From: Thermoplasmata archaeon | GTDB lineage: Archaea > Thermoplasmatota > Thermoplasmata > Thermoplasmatales > Thermoplasmataceae | Length of the DNA: 64,000 nt | Reading direction: 5' to 3' | Assembly (NCBI GenBank): GCA_021810045.1 | Contig: JAJZJR010000005.1 | Span: 1 to 64,000 of the forward strand | In this document: positions 43,663 to 53,752 of the stretch, piece by piece | Numbering within the stretch: position 1 is the stretch's first letter | How the letters are laid out: every line of letters begins with the position of its first letter | Program-made: the position numbers and the translations under genes | The notes under the pieces: model-generated | The model's database searches: none | What the model saw: only the letters and a program-made list of their open reading frames with translations | What the model was told of the DNA's origin: nothing

Positions 43663-44862
43663 ATGAACCGAACAGTATACCTGATTCCATACTGGATTCT
43701 GAACTTTACAATCGGCTTTGGCTGGTTTTCTCTGGCTCCTCTCGTACCAAGCCTCATAGGACAGTTTGGTGTACAGCTCTCTTCTATTACAATTCTAATC
43801 TCGTTATATGGATACACCATGGTAATATTTGCCCTGGTCTCCGGATATCTTTCTGCGAAATTCTCAGTTACGATTTCTCTTATCTCAGCGGCACTGATAT
43901 CAAGCATAGGGCTCTTTCTCAGGGCATTCTCGCCAAACTACGATTTCCTGTTTGTTGCCCAGTTTATTGCTGCAATTGCCTATCCTCTCGCTCTAGGGCC
44001 GGTCGGTTCCCTGGCTCAGTCCATAAGCAGGGAAAGAAGCCACATGATCGTAGGTGTAAGTGTTGGCATACTGTTTCTGGGGATGTCTGCAGGAGCTTTT
44101 CTCACTCCATCTTTGCTGGTTTCACTGGGAACAGTTAACCATGTATTCCTGCTGGAAGCAGCTTTCTCATTAATTGCACTTATTATGCTTCCATTCGTTA
44201 CAAAGAAATATCCAAGAGACTATGCGGGCCGATCCTTAAGGGGAGTATTCAAGGCAGGAATGTTCAAAAACTGGTACGTTGGTCTTATAATCTCATCCTT
44301 TTCAGTCATGCTGGGTGGCATTGCAGCAGAAGCACTTGGTGCATTCCCGACATTGAAATCTAACGCCATCCAGTACTCCGGGGTCCTTACCGGGTTATCG
44401 TTCCTTGGTTCAGCACTTGGGGCAATAATCCTTCCTCCAATATTTGAATCCCTGAAAAGAGTAAGAGCCGGCATGGTTTTCACATCAGTGTTGGCCGTAA
44501 TCTCGATGGCACTGCTTGGATACGGACTTGCATACAGCGGAAATTATGGAATACTGATTGCCTCATTCTTCATGTTCGGATTCTTTGGAAATGCATACTG
44601 GTCAATGGCAATGACGTCAACAACAAGATACTCTCCAGACGCAGCACAGGCTGGTTTTGCAACTTCCATGTACAGTGTAGCCACTAATCTTGGAGTTGCA
44701 TTTATTCCCACTTTCCTTGGACCGTACTTCCTGGGGAACCATGGTCCCGGAGTGGCTATTGTAATCGGTGCAGTTGCAGTTGGTTTTGTCCTGTCTTTCT
44801 TCCTCAAGGTTGCATCCAATTCAAAATCAGAAACCAGGGAAGCAAATACCAGCCAGGCATAA
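43663..44862 (+). CDS. MFS transporter, NNP/cyanate-permease-like
   Basis: 399 residues, about 12 helices, beginning MNRTVYLIPYWILNFTIGFG. No signature fixes the substrate. Two palindromes in its upstream region (43594-43606 and 43651-43662) suggest that its expression is controlled. A T-run hairpin follows the gene at 44879-44899. Confidence 0.78.
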   Translation: MNRTVYLIPYWILNFTIGFGWFSLAPLVPSLIGQFGVQLSSITILISLYGYTMVIFALVSGYLSAKFSVTISLISAALISSIGLFLRAFSPNYDFLFVAQFIAAIAYPLALGPVGSLAQSISRERSHMIVGVSVGILFLGMSAGAFLTPSLLVSLGTVNHVFLLEAAFSLIALIMLPFVTKKYPRDYAGRSLRGVFKAGMFKNWYVGLIISSFSVMLGGIAAEALGAFPTLKSNAIQYSGVLTGLSFLGSALGAIILPPIFESLKRVRAGMVFTSVLAVISMALLGYGLAYSGNYGILIASFFMFGFFGNAYWSMAMTSTTRYSPDAAQAGFATSMYSVATNLGVAFIPTFLGPYFLGNHGPGVAIVIGAVAVGFVLSFFLKVASNSKSETREANTSQA

Positions 44863-44878
44863 ATCCTGCATACTCAAT

Positions 44879-44899
44879 TTTTTCTTTGCGAAAGAAAAA
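44879..44899. terminator. T-rich hairpin after the MFS gene
   Basis: TTTTTCTTT-GCG-AAAGAAAAA has perfect 9-base arms and lies 17 bases after the MFS stop. The T-run on the coding strand fits archaeal termination. Confidence 0.5.
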
Positions 44900-44970
44900 T
44901 AAAGGAACGTTTAAATCAACATAACCATAGATACACTTAATCCAATGAAATTCCCAAGGATGCGAAAATA

Positions 44971-45276
44971 ATGGTAGTAACTTATCCTCCATTCCTGGAG
45001 CCATATGCTGCAGAGGTCACAATACTGCTTGTTTTCATAGACGGACTTCTCTTTGGATTTGCACTGAAGAAAGCCTTTGTTTCTGTTGTTCTTATCATTG
45101 TTGCCTTCATAATTGCATATTTCCTGGGACTGACATTCATACCCAATATCTCGCTTGGCTCCATTGTCCATCAGGTCATGAATTACTCATCGGCTGTGCA
45201 TTTCGGGAGCCTCATAGTCTCCTTCACAATTGTTGTGTTCTTTATCGGGTTGGGTATTGGTTTATGGAGAGGTTGA
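44971..45276 (+). CDS. Small membrane protein, unknown
   Basis: 101 residues with three hydrophobic segments (about 11-31, 34-55 and 75-98), ending in a short basic tail. The start follows a short AT-rich region with a TTTAAATC box 60 bases upstream. I do not recognise a family. Two hairpins lie between its stop and the convergent hutU stop. Confidence 0.6.
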   Translation: MVVTYPPFLEPYAAEVTILLVFIDGLLFGFALKKAFVSVVLIIVAFIIAYFLGLTFIPNISLGSIVHQVMNYSSAVHFGSLIVSFTIVVFFIGLGIGLWRG

Positions 45277-45292
45277 AAATTATCCATTGGAG

Positions 45293-45307
45293 AATCCTGT
45301 CAGGATT
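45293..45307. terminator. Hairpin between convergent genes (AATCCTG-T-CAGGATT)
   Basis: Perfect 7-base arms, 17 bases after the stop of the small membrane protein. The arm core ATCCTG/CAGGAT equals that of 17983-17996, which is also between convergent genes. Confidence 0.4.
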
Positions 45308-45332
45308 TCTCGGCATGGTCAAAAATTTATGA

Positions 45333-45349
45333 ATCCGGCCTGGCCGGAT
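45333..45349. terminator. GC-rich hairpin before the hutU stop
   Basis: ATCCGGCC-T-GGCCGGAT has perfect 8-base arms and is the most stable hairpin seen in any gap of the window. It lies 44 bases beyond the hutU stop, so it would be in the 3' end of both convergent transcripts. Confidence 0.5.
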
Positions 45350-45392
45350 CCGCAAATGGTTCTGTTTTTCCGATATTGAAAAAATTATGGAA

Positions 45393-47078
45393 TTATTCCT
45401 TGAAGTAAGGCACCTTGAACTTGGTTCCCTTTCGAATCAGACTCCTGGAACTCTCGTAACCTGCATCTGCATGCCTGATTACGCCAATCCCCGGATCCGC
45501 ATTGAGAACTCTGCTGATCTTTTCTGCAGCCTCATCTGTTCCGTCCGCAACCATGACAAATCCTGCATGAATCGCATTTCCTATGCCTGTGCCTCCTCCA
45601 TGATGCACTGACACCCAGGTTGCTCCTGATGATGCATTGAGCAATGCATTAAGGATGGGCCAGTCTGCAATTGCGTCGCTCCCGTCCAGCATGGCCTCAG
45701 TCTCCCTGTATGGGGAAGCAACCGATCCAGTATCATGGTGATCTCTTCCGATGGCGACTGGTGCAGATAGTATCTTGTTCTTGACCATGTCATTGATGAG
45801 AAGTCCGATTTTTTCCCTCAATCCATAACCGGCGTAACATATTCTTGCGGGAAGTCCCTGGAATTTTACTTTTTCCTTTGCAAGCTTGAGCCACTTTACC
45901 AGGTGTTCATCGTAGCCGAAGTTGTCTATTATGGCCTGGTCAATCTTGTAAATATCCTCCGGATCACCGCTGAGAGCCACCCACCTGAATGGGCCCGATC
46001 CAACGGCGAAGAGATCCCTGATGTATCCGGGGACATACCCCGGAATGTCGAATGCGTTTTCCAGGCCTCCTTCCATGGCTCTTGTTCTCAGGTTGTTTCC
46101 GTAATCGAAAACATTGGACCCGTTTTGCCTGAACCAGATCATGGATTTCACTTCCTTCACAATGGATGCATAAACGGCCTTCCTGTATCCATCAGGGTCT
46201 TTCTCCCTGAACTTCTCGGCTTCCTGGACATTGTACCCCTCCGGGATGTATCCAACATTAATGTCATGGGCTGCAGTCTGGTCCGTTATGATGTCTGGAA
46301 TGATGCCTCTTTTCTGCAGTTCAGGATAAATTGTTGCGGCATTTCCCAACAATCCGATTGAGAGAGGCTTTCCTTCCTTTAAGGCCTGGTCCTTGAGCTT
46401 AAGGGCCTCATCAAGGTTGTCAACCCAGGTATCAAGATACTTACCATTGATTCTCCTGTCGATCTTGCTCCTGTCAACCTCTACTATAATCCCAACACCG
46501 TCATTCATGGTAATTGCCAGGGGCTGAGCACCTCCCATCTCACCCAATCCGGATGAGAGGATCCATTTTCCTTTCAGGCCTTCCTGGTTGAACTCTTTCT
46601 TTCCTATTGCAGCAAGTGTCTCATAGGTTCCCTGAAGGATTCCCTGTGTACCTATGTATATCCAGCTTCCTGCAGTCATCTGCCCGAACATGGTGAGACC
46701 TCTTTTCTCAAGGTCCCAGAAGATGTCATCTGTGGCCCATCTTGGCACTATCTGGGCATTAACAATAAGGACCCTGGGTGCGTACTTGGTTGTCTTGAAA
46801 GCACCAACGGGCTTTCCGGACTGAATAAGAAGGGTTTCATCATTGTAAAGTTCCTGGAGCATGTGTGTTATTTCATCGAAGCTTTCCCAGTTTCTGGCTG
46901 CTTTCCCCTTTCCACCGTATACAATGAGATTGTCAGGATCCTTGGCTACTTCAGGATCAAGGTTATTCATTAAAAGTCTGAGAGCGGCTTCCTGTCCCCA
47001 GCCTCTGCAGTGCAACTCTTTCCCGCGGGGCGCTCTAATAACTCTCTTTCCTTCTGGTTTACTTTCAGCGGATTCCAT
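45393..47078 (-). CDS. hutU: Urocanate hydratase (urocanase)
   Basis: Converts urocanate to imidazolone propionate in histidine breakdown, using tightly bound NAD. Conserved stretches include [48 protein letters not shown] and [18 protein letters not shown]. The start at 47078 ([10 protein letters not shown]) gives 561 residues; an upstream Met at 47108 is less likely. No histidine ammonia-lyase or other hut gene is in the window. It is divergent from xth. Confidence 0.94.
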   Translation of the reverse strand: MESAESKPEGKRVIRAPRGKELHCRGWGQEAALRLLMNNLDPEVAKDPDNLIVYGGKGKAARNWESFDEITHMLQELYNDETLLIQSGKPVGAFKTTKYAPRVLIVNAQIVPRWATDDIFWDLEKRGLTMFGQMTAGSWIYIGTQGILQGTYETLAAIGKKEFNQEGLKGKWILSSGLGEMGGAQPLAITMNDGVGIIVEVDRSKIDRRINGKYLDTWVDNLDEALKLKDQALKEGKPLSIGLLGNAATIYPELQKRGIIPDIITDQTAAHDINVGYIPEGYNVQEAEKFREKDPDGYRKAVYASIVKEVKSMIWFRQNGSNVFDYGNNLRTRAMEGGLENAFDIPGYVPGYIRDLFAVGSGPFRWVALSGDPEDIYKIDQAIIDNFGYDEHLVKWLKLAKEKVKFQGLPARICYAGYGLREKIGLLINDMVKNKILSAPVAIGRDHHDTGSVASPYRETEAMLDGSDAIADWPILNALLNASSGATWVSVHHGGGTGIGNAIHAGFVMVADGTDEAAEKISRVLNADPGIGVIRHADAGYESSRSLIRKGTKFKVPYFKE

Positions 47079-47173
47079 TCTAATCAACCCTATCATGATA
47101 TAAATCATGATTAATGTTTGCCATGGCTCAAAATGAAGGTAAATTTATTGGTACCTGAGTTAATCTACCCGTA

Positions 47174-47938
47174 TTGCCAACCAAGATCATATCATGGAAC
47201 GTTAATGGAATCAGAGCAGCAATCAGGAACGGTCTCCTTGACTTTGTCCTGGATGAAGACGCAGATATTTTCGCATTCCAGGAGATCAAGAATCACGAAT
47301 TCCAGATGCCCATGGAACTTACAGAAAAAAAGTACCTGGCATTTGCCAATCCTGCGGAAAAGAAAGGCTACAGCGGAACACTGATCATGACAAGAAGGAA
47401 ACCACTGTCTCATTTCACAGGACTGGGAGAATTTGGCGAGGAGACAGAAGGAAGGGTATTAGGGATAGAATTGGACGCTTTCTGGTTTGTGAACATATAC
47501 TTCCCCAATTCACAGAGGGAACTCACAAGACTGGACTACAAGATCGACTTCAACAACAGGGTGTTAAGACTGCTCGAGAAACTCAGGGAATCAAAACCGG
47601 TGATTGTGTGCGGTGACATGAACGTTGCACATACTGAAATTGACATAGCAAGGCCGAAGGACAACACCAAAAATGCAGGTTTCACGCAGGAGGAACGCCA
47701 GTGGTTCACTGAATTCCTGGATCACGGATATGTGGATACGTTCAGGCTTTTCAACAACGAGCCGGGAAACTATACATGGTGGTCATACCGGTTCAATGCA
47801 AGAGAAAAGAACATCGGCTGGAGAATTGATTATTTTGTTGTTTCATCTGAAATAAAGGAAAAGGTGGTTTCCTCCGACATACTGATGGAAGTAACCGGGT
47901 CAGATCATGCACCAATACGCCTTGTCATAGATGATTGA
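47174..47938 (+). CDS. xth: Exodeoxyribonuclease III / AP endonuclease
   Basis: Cuts DNA at abasic sites. It has KIISWNVNGIRAA, the metal Glu in FQEIK, catalytic GDMNVAHTEID, and the final SDHAPI His. 254 residues, normal size. TTG start directly at the conserved N-terminus. It complements the Ogg2 glycosylase elsewhere in the window. It overlaps the convergent purA end by 14 bases. Confidence 0.92.
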   Translation: MPTKIISWNVNGIRAAIRNGLLDFVLDEDADIFAFQEIKNHEFQMPMELTEKKYLAFANPAEKKGYSGTLIMTRRKPLSHFTGLGEFGEETEGRVLGIELDAFWFVNIYFPNSQRELTRLDYKIDFNNRVLRLLEKLRESKPVIVCGDMNVAHTEIDIARPKDNTKNAGFTQEERQWFTEFLDHGYVDTFRLFNNEPGNYTWWSYRFNAREKNIGWRIDYFVVSSEIKEKVVSSDILMEVTGSDHAPIRLVIDD

Positions 47939-49223
47939 GCCTGGAACCCTGGGTTACAATGGTGTTTTCCCTCCCTTCACCCAGAGACAGGACTTCAACA
48001 GGGACCTTGAGCTCATCCTCAATTATCCTGATGTAATCCTTCATTTTCTGAGGAAGCATCGAATAATCATGCTTCTTAAGGATCTCAGGATCAAGTTTAC
48101 CCCATGACTCAACCTCCCTGAAAGTGAGTTCAAGCTCTTCAAGTTCCTTGAAGCTTCTGGGGATGTAGTTGAGCTCTTTTCCGTTTTTCTTGTAGGAGGT
48201 ACAGATCTTTATGGTGTCCATTTCTCCTAGAGTGTCTAGCCTGGTGAGAGCTATAGCATCAACATCATTCATCCTTATGGAATATTTTAGCATAGGGAGG
48301 TCCAGCCAGCCAACTCTCCTGGGCCTGCGGGTGACCGTCCCGTATTCATTCCCAACGTCTCTTAACCTGTCTGCCAGCTCGCCATGGATCTCGGTTGGAA
48401 AAGGCCCGGCTCCAACCTTTGACATGTATGCCTTGACCACTCCAAGAACATAGTCAACTCTCCTGAAGGGAAATCCTGCACCAAGTGAAAGGGCACCAGC
48501 AAGAGCATTTGATGAAGTTACAAAGGGATACATTCCAAAGTCTATGTCCAGCATCGTTCCCTGTGCCCCTTCGAACAAGATGTTCTTTCCATTCTGGTAA
48601 AGATCGTAAATTGTTGCTTCTGTATATTCAAGATAGGGTTCAAGCTCCTGTCCTGCCTTATGGAGATCAAGGGCAACTTTTTCCCTTACTGATGGGTCTG
48701 AAAATTCCGTATCAGACAGGAGGTTTAGCTTCATCCTGTAAATGATCTCTATTTTTTCACGGAGAATTTCAAGGTTCTGCAGGTCATTCATCCGTATTCC
48801 GGTTCTGGCGTATTTGTCCTCGTAAGTTGGCCCTATGCCTTGTGCTGTAGTGCCAAGGCTCAGTTTTGACCTTACTTCCTCTTCCTTCCTGTCCAACTCC
48901 TTGTGCATAGGGGTAACAACGTGTGCAAGCTTGCTGATTTTAATCCTGGCCTTACACCTGGAAGATTTAAGGTTGCTTATCTCATCAATAAGCGCCTGCG
49001 GATCGATGACCATCCCGTTTCCAAGAATTACTGTTTCGCACCTGAGAGATCCAGATGGGACAAGCCTGAATTTGTATTTCTCGCCATTGGCAACCACTGT
49101 ATGGCCTGCATTTGCCCCGCCGTTGAATCTTACCTCAACCTGGAACTTGTCGCTGAGGAAATCAGAGATCTTGCCCTTTCCCTCATCACCGAACTGTAGT
49201 CCAAGAACTGCGCCAATCATCAT
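47925..49223 (-). CDS. purA: Adenylosuccinate synthetase
   Basis: First committed step from IMP to AMP. The GTP/IMP motif is LQFGDEGKGKISD with the general base Asp, followed by NAGHTVV, GTTAQGIGPTYEDK and FEGAQGTMLDID. 432 residues, full length. Upstream, 49224-49484 is gene-free and contains a nested hairpin at 49249-49296. Confidence 0.95.
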   Translation of the reverse strand: MMIGAVLGLQFGDEGKGKISDFLSDKFQVEVRFNGGANAGHTVVANGEKYKFRLVPSGSLRCETVILGNGMVIDPQALIDEISNLKSSRCKARIKISKLAHVVTPMHKELDRKEEEVRSKLSLGTTAQGIGPTYEDKYARTGIRMNDLQNLEILREKIEIIYRMKLNLLSDTEFSDPSVREKVALDLHKAGQELEPYLEYTEATIYDLYQNGKNILFEGAQGTMLDIDFGMYPFVTSSNALAGALSLGAGFPFRRVDYVLGVVKAYMSKVGAGPFPTEIHGELADRLRDVGNEYGTVTRRPRRVGWLDLPMLKYSIRMNDVDAIALTRLDTLGEMDTIKICTSYKKNGKELNYIPRSFKELEELELTFREVESWGKLDPEILKKHDYSMLPQKMKDYIRIIEDELKVPVEVLSLGEGRENTIVTQGSRLNHL

Positions 49224-49248
49224 GCATCACGCCTTAAGACAAAAGGCC

Positions 49249-49296
49249 TTTCAGCAATGAACAGAGGCTGATGGGGCTCAGGGGAGCGAGCTGAAA
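49249..49296. repeat. Nested inverted repeats upstream of purA
   Basis: TTTCAGC (49249-49255) pairs with GCTGAAA (49290-49296), and inside it GCTC (49276-49279) pairs with GAGC (49284-49287). It lies 26 bases beyond the purA start in the 261-base gap before icd. The rest of that gap holds AT-rich promoter-like sequence before icd (TTTTAATAAATATG about 49400). It could be a leader structure or chance. Confidence 0.3.
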
Positions 49297-49484
49297 CAAA
49301 GTTATCTTCAAAATAGTGAATTCCCGTTGTAAGGTTCACTCAAGTTCCATGGTGGCATGCCTAATAATGTTTCTGGAGTATGGAATCAGGGTTAATGCAC
49401 TTTTAATAAATATGTATTTAAAGTCATTATCCTGAATCAAGGTAGAAAGTATAAGACCTTCAAACAAATTATGGGTTTGATACT

Positions 49485-50705
49485 ATGAGTTACATCAAAG
49501 TAATAGACGGAAAGGGCCTAGATGTGCCAAACAACCCTACCATAGGCTACATCGAGGGAGATGGAATTGGCCCTGATATTACAAAATCATCAATTGCCGT
49601 GATTAATGCGGCACTGGAAATCGCATATAACGGAGATAAGAACATAGTATGGGAGAAAGTTCTTGCTGGCGAAGAGGCCATGGAAACAACCGGAAAACTC
49701 CTTCCTCAGGAATCTCTCGACCAGCTGAAGAAATGTATTGTTTCAATCAAGGGACCACTGACCACACCAATTGGTCAGGGATTCAGGAGCCTGAATGTTG
49801 CATTAAGGCAGTACTTTGACCTGTACGCCAACATAAGACCTGTAAAATTCTTCCCGGGAGTTCCCTCACCTGTCAAAAGCCCAGAGAAAATGAACATGGT
49901 TGTTTTCAGGGAAAACACTGAGGATCTTTACGCAGGAATAGAATGGAAATACAATTCACCGGAAGCCCAGATGGTGAGAAAGTTTTTTGCTGATAATTTC
50001 GAGATTTCCCTGACCGATGATACTGGTATAGGGATTAAGCCAATCAGCAGGTTCAGATCACAGAGGCTTGTCAGGAAAGCCATAGAATATGCCGCTCAGA
50101 ACAAAAGAAGAAGTGTTACACTGGTGCACAAGGGCAACATCATGAAGTACACAGAGGGGGCATTCAAGGAATGGGGTTACGAACTGGCAGCGAGTGAATT
50201 CGGTGATGTTACAGTAACCGAAGAGGAATACAACAAGTCCCCGGAATCATATGAAGGCAAGATCGTGGTTAAGGACAGGATAGCCGACAATATGTTCCAG
50301 CAGGTTCTTACCAGGACAGAGGATTATGACGTAATAGCAACAACAAACCTGAACGGTGATTATCTATCAGACGCACTTGCAGCCCAGGTTGGAGGCCTCG
50401 GTCTTGCACCAGGCGGAAACGTTGGCGATGCATATGCTATTTTTGAAGCGGTTCACGGCACTGCACCAAAATATGCAGGCCTTGACGTTGCAAACCCAAC
50501 CTCACTTATGCTTTCAGGAGAAATGATGCTCAGGCATCTTGGCTGGATGGAAGCTGCAGACATTCTGGAAAGTGCAATTATGTCTGCATACAGGGACCAG
50601 AAGGTTACCCAGGATCTTGCAAGGGTCCTCAACATAAAGCCTCTGAAGTGCTCTGAATTCGGAGACGAAGTCATTAAGAGAATGAGAGCAAAGAAAACAG
50701 AGTAG
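49485..50705 (+). CDS. icd: Isocitrate dehydrogenase
   Basis: Oxidises isocitrate to 2-oxoglutarate. Substrate residues are in GFRSLNVALRQYFDLYAN (S-x-N-x-x-L-R) and FRENTEDLYAGIEW; metal-binding Asp residues are in the VVKDRIADN and GDYLSDALAA region. EAVHGTAPKYAG fits the coenzyme site. 406 residues. Most relatives of this type use NADP; I did not prove the coenzyme. A degenerate aldehyde dehydrogenase gene converges on its 3' end. Confidence 0.93.
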   Translation: MSYIKVIDGKGLDVPNNPTIGYIEGDGIGPDITKSSIAVINAALEIAYNGDKNIVWEKVLAGEEAMETTGKLLPQESLDQLKKCIVSIKGPLTTPIGQGFRSLNVALRQYFDLYANIRPVKFFPGVPSPVKSPEKMNMVVFRENTEDLYAGIEWKYNSPEAQMVRKFFADNFEISLTDDTGIGIKPISRFRSQRLVRKAIEYAAQNKRRSVTLVHKGNIMKYTEGAFKEWGYELAASEFGDVTVTEEEYNKSPESYEGKIVVKDRIADNMFQQVLTRTEDYDVIATTNLNGDYLSDALAAQVGGLGLAPGGNVGDAYAIFEAVHGTAPKYAGLDVANPTSLMLSGEMMLRHLGWMEAADILESAIMSAYRDQKVTQDLARVLNIKPLKCSEFGDEVIKRMRAKKTE

Positions 50706-50721
50706 AGTTCACCTCTACCCT

Positions 50722-52089
50722 CTACTTTTTCAATTTTACTATTTTTGTTCTTGAAAATTCCCTGCGAAGATCTACTATATTTTCCGGCATATTGTGTGCG
50801 TTTTCAAGTCCCCTGTGCCAGAATCCGCTGTAGGGGCCAGGAGCCTCGTTTATGAGTACGTTTGCAAAATGGAGCTTTTCAGCCGCACCTGTTGCCAGAT
50901 CAATGTCAGATGTGAAAATAGAAGCCTGTACATGTTCATGGAACCTGTTTGCTGATTTGATGGCCTCATCCAATGAACCGACCTGTTCAAGGCAGAGAAA
51001 CGGGGCACACCCCTCTCCACGAAGCAATGGCGAATCCTCCGGCATATATTCCATTATTGTTGGGGGGAGCAGGTTTCCATTGCCTACACCCCCCGTCAGG
51101 ATGCTTGCACCTTTGTTTACAGCTTCAAGGATCTGTTCTGCAGCCTCCTCTGCATAAAGTTCATCAGGCAGTGGACCTATTGCAGTATCCTCATCTTCAG
51201 GAGTCCCTGTCTTTAACTGGGAAGCCAGTTCAACCAGCCGGTTTTTGAAATACTCATAGGAATCCTCCCTGAGAATAACCTTCCTGGCCCATGAGTAGCC
51301 TCCCTCGTGGTTGTAGAACGCGGATTCAGCAACATACTGGGCTGCGGAATCAAGATCAGCATCGTCCCATACTATTACTGGAGATGCTGATTTACCTCCA
51401 AGCAGGACATTCCTTCCGGAGATTTCTTTGCGGATATATTCGAAGTCGGTTCTCCTGCCTATGAGGGTAATTTCGCCTATTCCTTCATTCCTGATCACAT
51501 CCCTGAATACCCTGGAGTGATTTCCAAGGAAAAGTATCTGGAAGATATCCTTGGGGAGAGTTGTGTGTTCAATTATTTTTTTCAGTTCCTCAAAAGGTCC
51601 GGGAGAAAGTGAAGGGGGAACAGAAATGACTGAATTCCCAGAGGAAATTGCCTGGGCAAATACCTTTGCGGAATGTGAAAAACTTTCCAGTGGGGATGAA
51701 AACACAAGAATAATCCCAAGTGGGGACTGCTTCTGAAAAGTCATGAGGGAAGCGTCATTGGGTTCAACCGGGATTGTTGTTCTCTCTGTAAACTTTGAAA
51801 AGAGATGGTAGGCAGCCATTCTGAATTCCTGTGAAGCCATGTGAAGATCCTCTCTTGATCTTATAATCGCCATGCCGGTTTCCACTGAAATCGTTCTGCT
51901 AAGTGAATCTGTATTGTTCAAAATTGCATCAGATATGGAAAGAAGGCCTTTTGCAAGCTCGTCTACCGGAAGGGAGTCCAGATCATCACATGCGACCAAC
52001 CCTTTACCAATTGTATCTTCTGCTTCAGAACGGGTATTTTCACGCACTTCACGCAGTAAATTGCCTGTGGATTTGTCTCTTACTTCCAT
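50722..52089 (-). CDS. Aldehyde-dehydrogenase-fold protein lacking catalytic residues
   Basis: 455 residues that align across the ALDH superfamily: SGNSVISVPPSLSPGPFEEL, LLGGKSASPVIVWDDADLD, FYNHEGGYSWARKVI and a late LLRGEGCAPFL. Key residues are missing. The general-base Glu of ELGGK is Leu229. The nucleophilic Cys after FNxGQ is replaced (Tyr265/Ser266 in GGYSWARK). The PWN Asn is lost (FSSPLES) and the KPS lysine is Val/Pro (SVPPS). The frame is intact, so this is a maintained pseudoenzyme or an enzyme of altered chemistry rather than a decaying gene. It is convergent with icd. Confidence 0.75.
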   Translation of the reverse strand: MEVRDKSTGNLLREVRENTRSEAEDTIGKGLVACDDLDSLPVDELAKGLLSISDAILNNTDSLSRTISVETGMAIIRSREDLHMASQEFRMAAYHLFSKFTERTTIPVEPNDASLMTFQKQSPLGIILVFSSPLESFSHSAKVFAQAISSGNSVISVPPSLSPGPFEELKKIIEHTTLPKDIFQILFLGNHSRVFRDVIRNEGIGEITLIGRRTDFEYIRKEISGRNVLLGGKSASPVIVWDDADLDSAAQYVAESAFYNHEGGYSWARKVILREDSYEYFKNRLVELASQLKTGTPEDEDTAIGPLPDELYAEEAAEQILEAVNKGASILTGGVGNGNLLPPTIMEYMPEDSPLLRGEGCAPFLCLEQVGSLDEAIKSANRFHEHVQASIFTSDIDLATGAAEKLHFANVLINEAPGPYSGFWHRGLENAHNMPENIVDLRREFSRTKIVKLKK

Positions 52090-52183
52090 GCATGGTTATA
52101 TGTTTAAAGTACAAAAACAGCCAGTGAAAAAATCCAGGAACCCAATCAGAACCTGAAGATCAGAAATGTTTTGGTCCCCTACT

Positions 52184-52576
52184 TCAGAGTTCCTTTCCCT
52201 CCTTCACTTCAAATTTCCACATTGGCAATTCCGCATTCACTTCATCAACAATGAACTTGCATGCAGAAAGGGCATCATCAACTCTTCTTGCAGCCACGGA
52301 TACCAGGAGAGCGCATTCCCCTAAAGGTATCTTTCCAACCCTTTGCACTACATTTACATCAGAGATTCTGAACCTTTCGGTGGCATCTTTCTGGATCCTT
52401 TCCATAACCTCTGTAGCAATATCCTCATAGGTTTCAAAAACAATCGAATTAACTCCATCCGAATCAGCAAATCTGGCGCTTCTCACCACTGCAGTTATTA
52501 TGTTCCTTGCATCCGGATCCGATGCTTTCACTTCCTGGGTGAGATCAATCCTGCTGCTGACAATCCTTACACTCAT
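52184..52576 (-). CDS. moaE: Molybdopterin synthase large (catalytic) subunit, MoaE
   Basis: Adds the dithiolene sulfurs to precursor Z in molybdenum/tungsten cofactor synthesis. FETYEDIATEVM, VQRVGKIPLGECALLVSVAA and the C-terminal PMWKFEV match MoaE. The start at 52576 (MSVRIVSSRIDLTQEV) gives 130 residues, the family size; a longer frame to 52663 adds an unrelated leader. No MoaD or other moa gene is in the window. Confidence 0.88.
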   Translation of the reverse strand: MSVRIVSSRIDLTQEVKASDPDARNIITAVVRSARFADSDGVNSIVFETYEDIATEVMERIQKDATERFRISDVNVVQRVGKIPLGECALLVSVAARRVDDALSACKFIVDEVNAELPMWKFEVKEGKEL

Positions 52577-52716
52577 GAAAGGTGCCCGTTTTCCATGAAC
52601 ATGGGTATATTTAAAAATGTCCATTGGCGGCATGACATTCTCTACACACCACAGAATGAGCATTTTATGACCGTCCCAATGGTTTTTAAGTGTCTTGTCA
52701 ATGCCTTCACCATCTC

Positions 52717-53667
52717 ATGACTAGAATACTTGTAACGGGTGCACTGGGACAGATTGGTACTGAACTTGCTGCGGAACTTTCAGCCAGATACGGGAAATCA
52801 TCTGTTGTCATCTCTGATGTCAGGAAACCGGATGAGGTTGATGGAAAGCTTAAATTTGTCAGTCTGGACGTTACGGATTCTGAAAATATAGCAAAAGTCC
52901 TGGTGGAAAATGAGATTACAGATATATTCCACATGGCTGCTATTCTTTCTGCATCGGGCGAAAAGAACCCTGCACTGGCCTACAGGGTAAACTCTGACGG
53001 TACATTCAACATACTTGAAGAGGCAAGAAAAGCAGGAATAAACAGGGTAATGATTCCCAGCACCATCGGCGTATTCGGGCCTGAGACTCCAAGGATCAAC
53101 ACTCCGGACATTACTGTACTTAGACCAACTACCATGTACGGGATCACCAAGGTGAACGCGGAACTTCTTGCCCTGTATTATAGAGATAAATTCGATCTTG
53201 ATGTCCGTGGACTCAGATTCCCCGGTATCATAAGCTACCTGACTCCACCTTCAGCAGGGACCACCGATTATGCAGTTGACATTTTCTACCACGCTGTCCA
53301 GGAAAAAGATTACAAGTGCTATCTGAAGAAGGATACTCCACTTCCGATGATGTATATGCCGGATGCTCTCAATGCCCTTATACAGCTCTTCGAAGCCAAG
53401 AGGGAGAATCTCAGGCACTGCCTTGAATACAATGTTTCTGCTTATTCCTTCACACCTGAGGAGATTTACGGGAAAATCAGGGAAGTGTATCCCGATTTCA
53501 GGATTACATATGAACCGGATTTCAGGCAAAACATTGCTGAAACGTGGCCCGCATCTCTTGATACGCATTTTGCAAAAGAGGACTGGAATTTCACTCCACA
53601 GTATGATCTGAAACGCACTGTTGATGACATGATCATGAACCTGAAGCGAATTCTCATCCATCAGTAA
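52717..53667 (+). CDS. tdh: L-threonine 3-dehydrogenase, SDR (epimerase-like) type
   Basis: Oxidises L-threonine to 2-amino-3-ketobutyrate with NAD. It is an extended short-chain dehydrogenase related to UDP-galactose epimerases: NAD motif VTGALGQIG (about 6-14), DVRKPD, HMAAILSASGEKNP, PSTIGVFGP and catalytic YGITK. The start at ATG 52717 (MTRILVTG) gives 316 residues. This type is known from Thermoplasma; a sugar epimerase is the alternative. Confidence 0.85.
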   Translation: MTRILVTGALGQIGTELAAELSARYGKSSVVISDVRKPDEVDGKLKFVSLDVTDSENIAKVLVENEITDIFHMAAILSASGEKNPALAYRVNSDGTFNILEEARKAGINRVMIPSTIGVFGPETPRINTPDITVLRPTTMYGITKVNAELLALYYRDKFDLDVRGLRFPGIISYLTPPSAGTTDYAVDIFYHAVQEKDYKCYLKKDTPLPMMYMPDALNALIQLFEAKRENLRHCLEYNVSAYSFTPEEIYGKIREVYPDFRITYEPDFRQNIAETWPASLDTHFAKEDWNFTPQYDLKRTVDDMIMNLKRILIHQ

Positions 53668-53752
53668 AGTTCTCCCGGAAGCACTGCAAAGGATTACCGT
53701 TATAAATCACCTGCAGATAGGGCCTGCTCACAAATGGGGTTGGATCTTTTTT

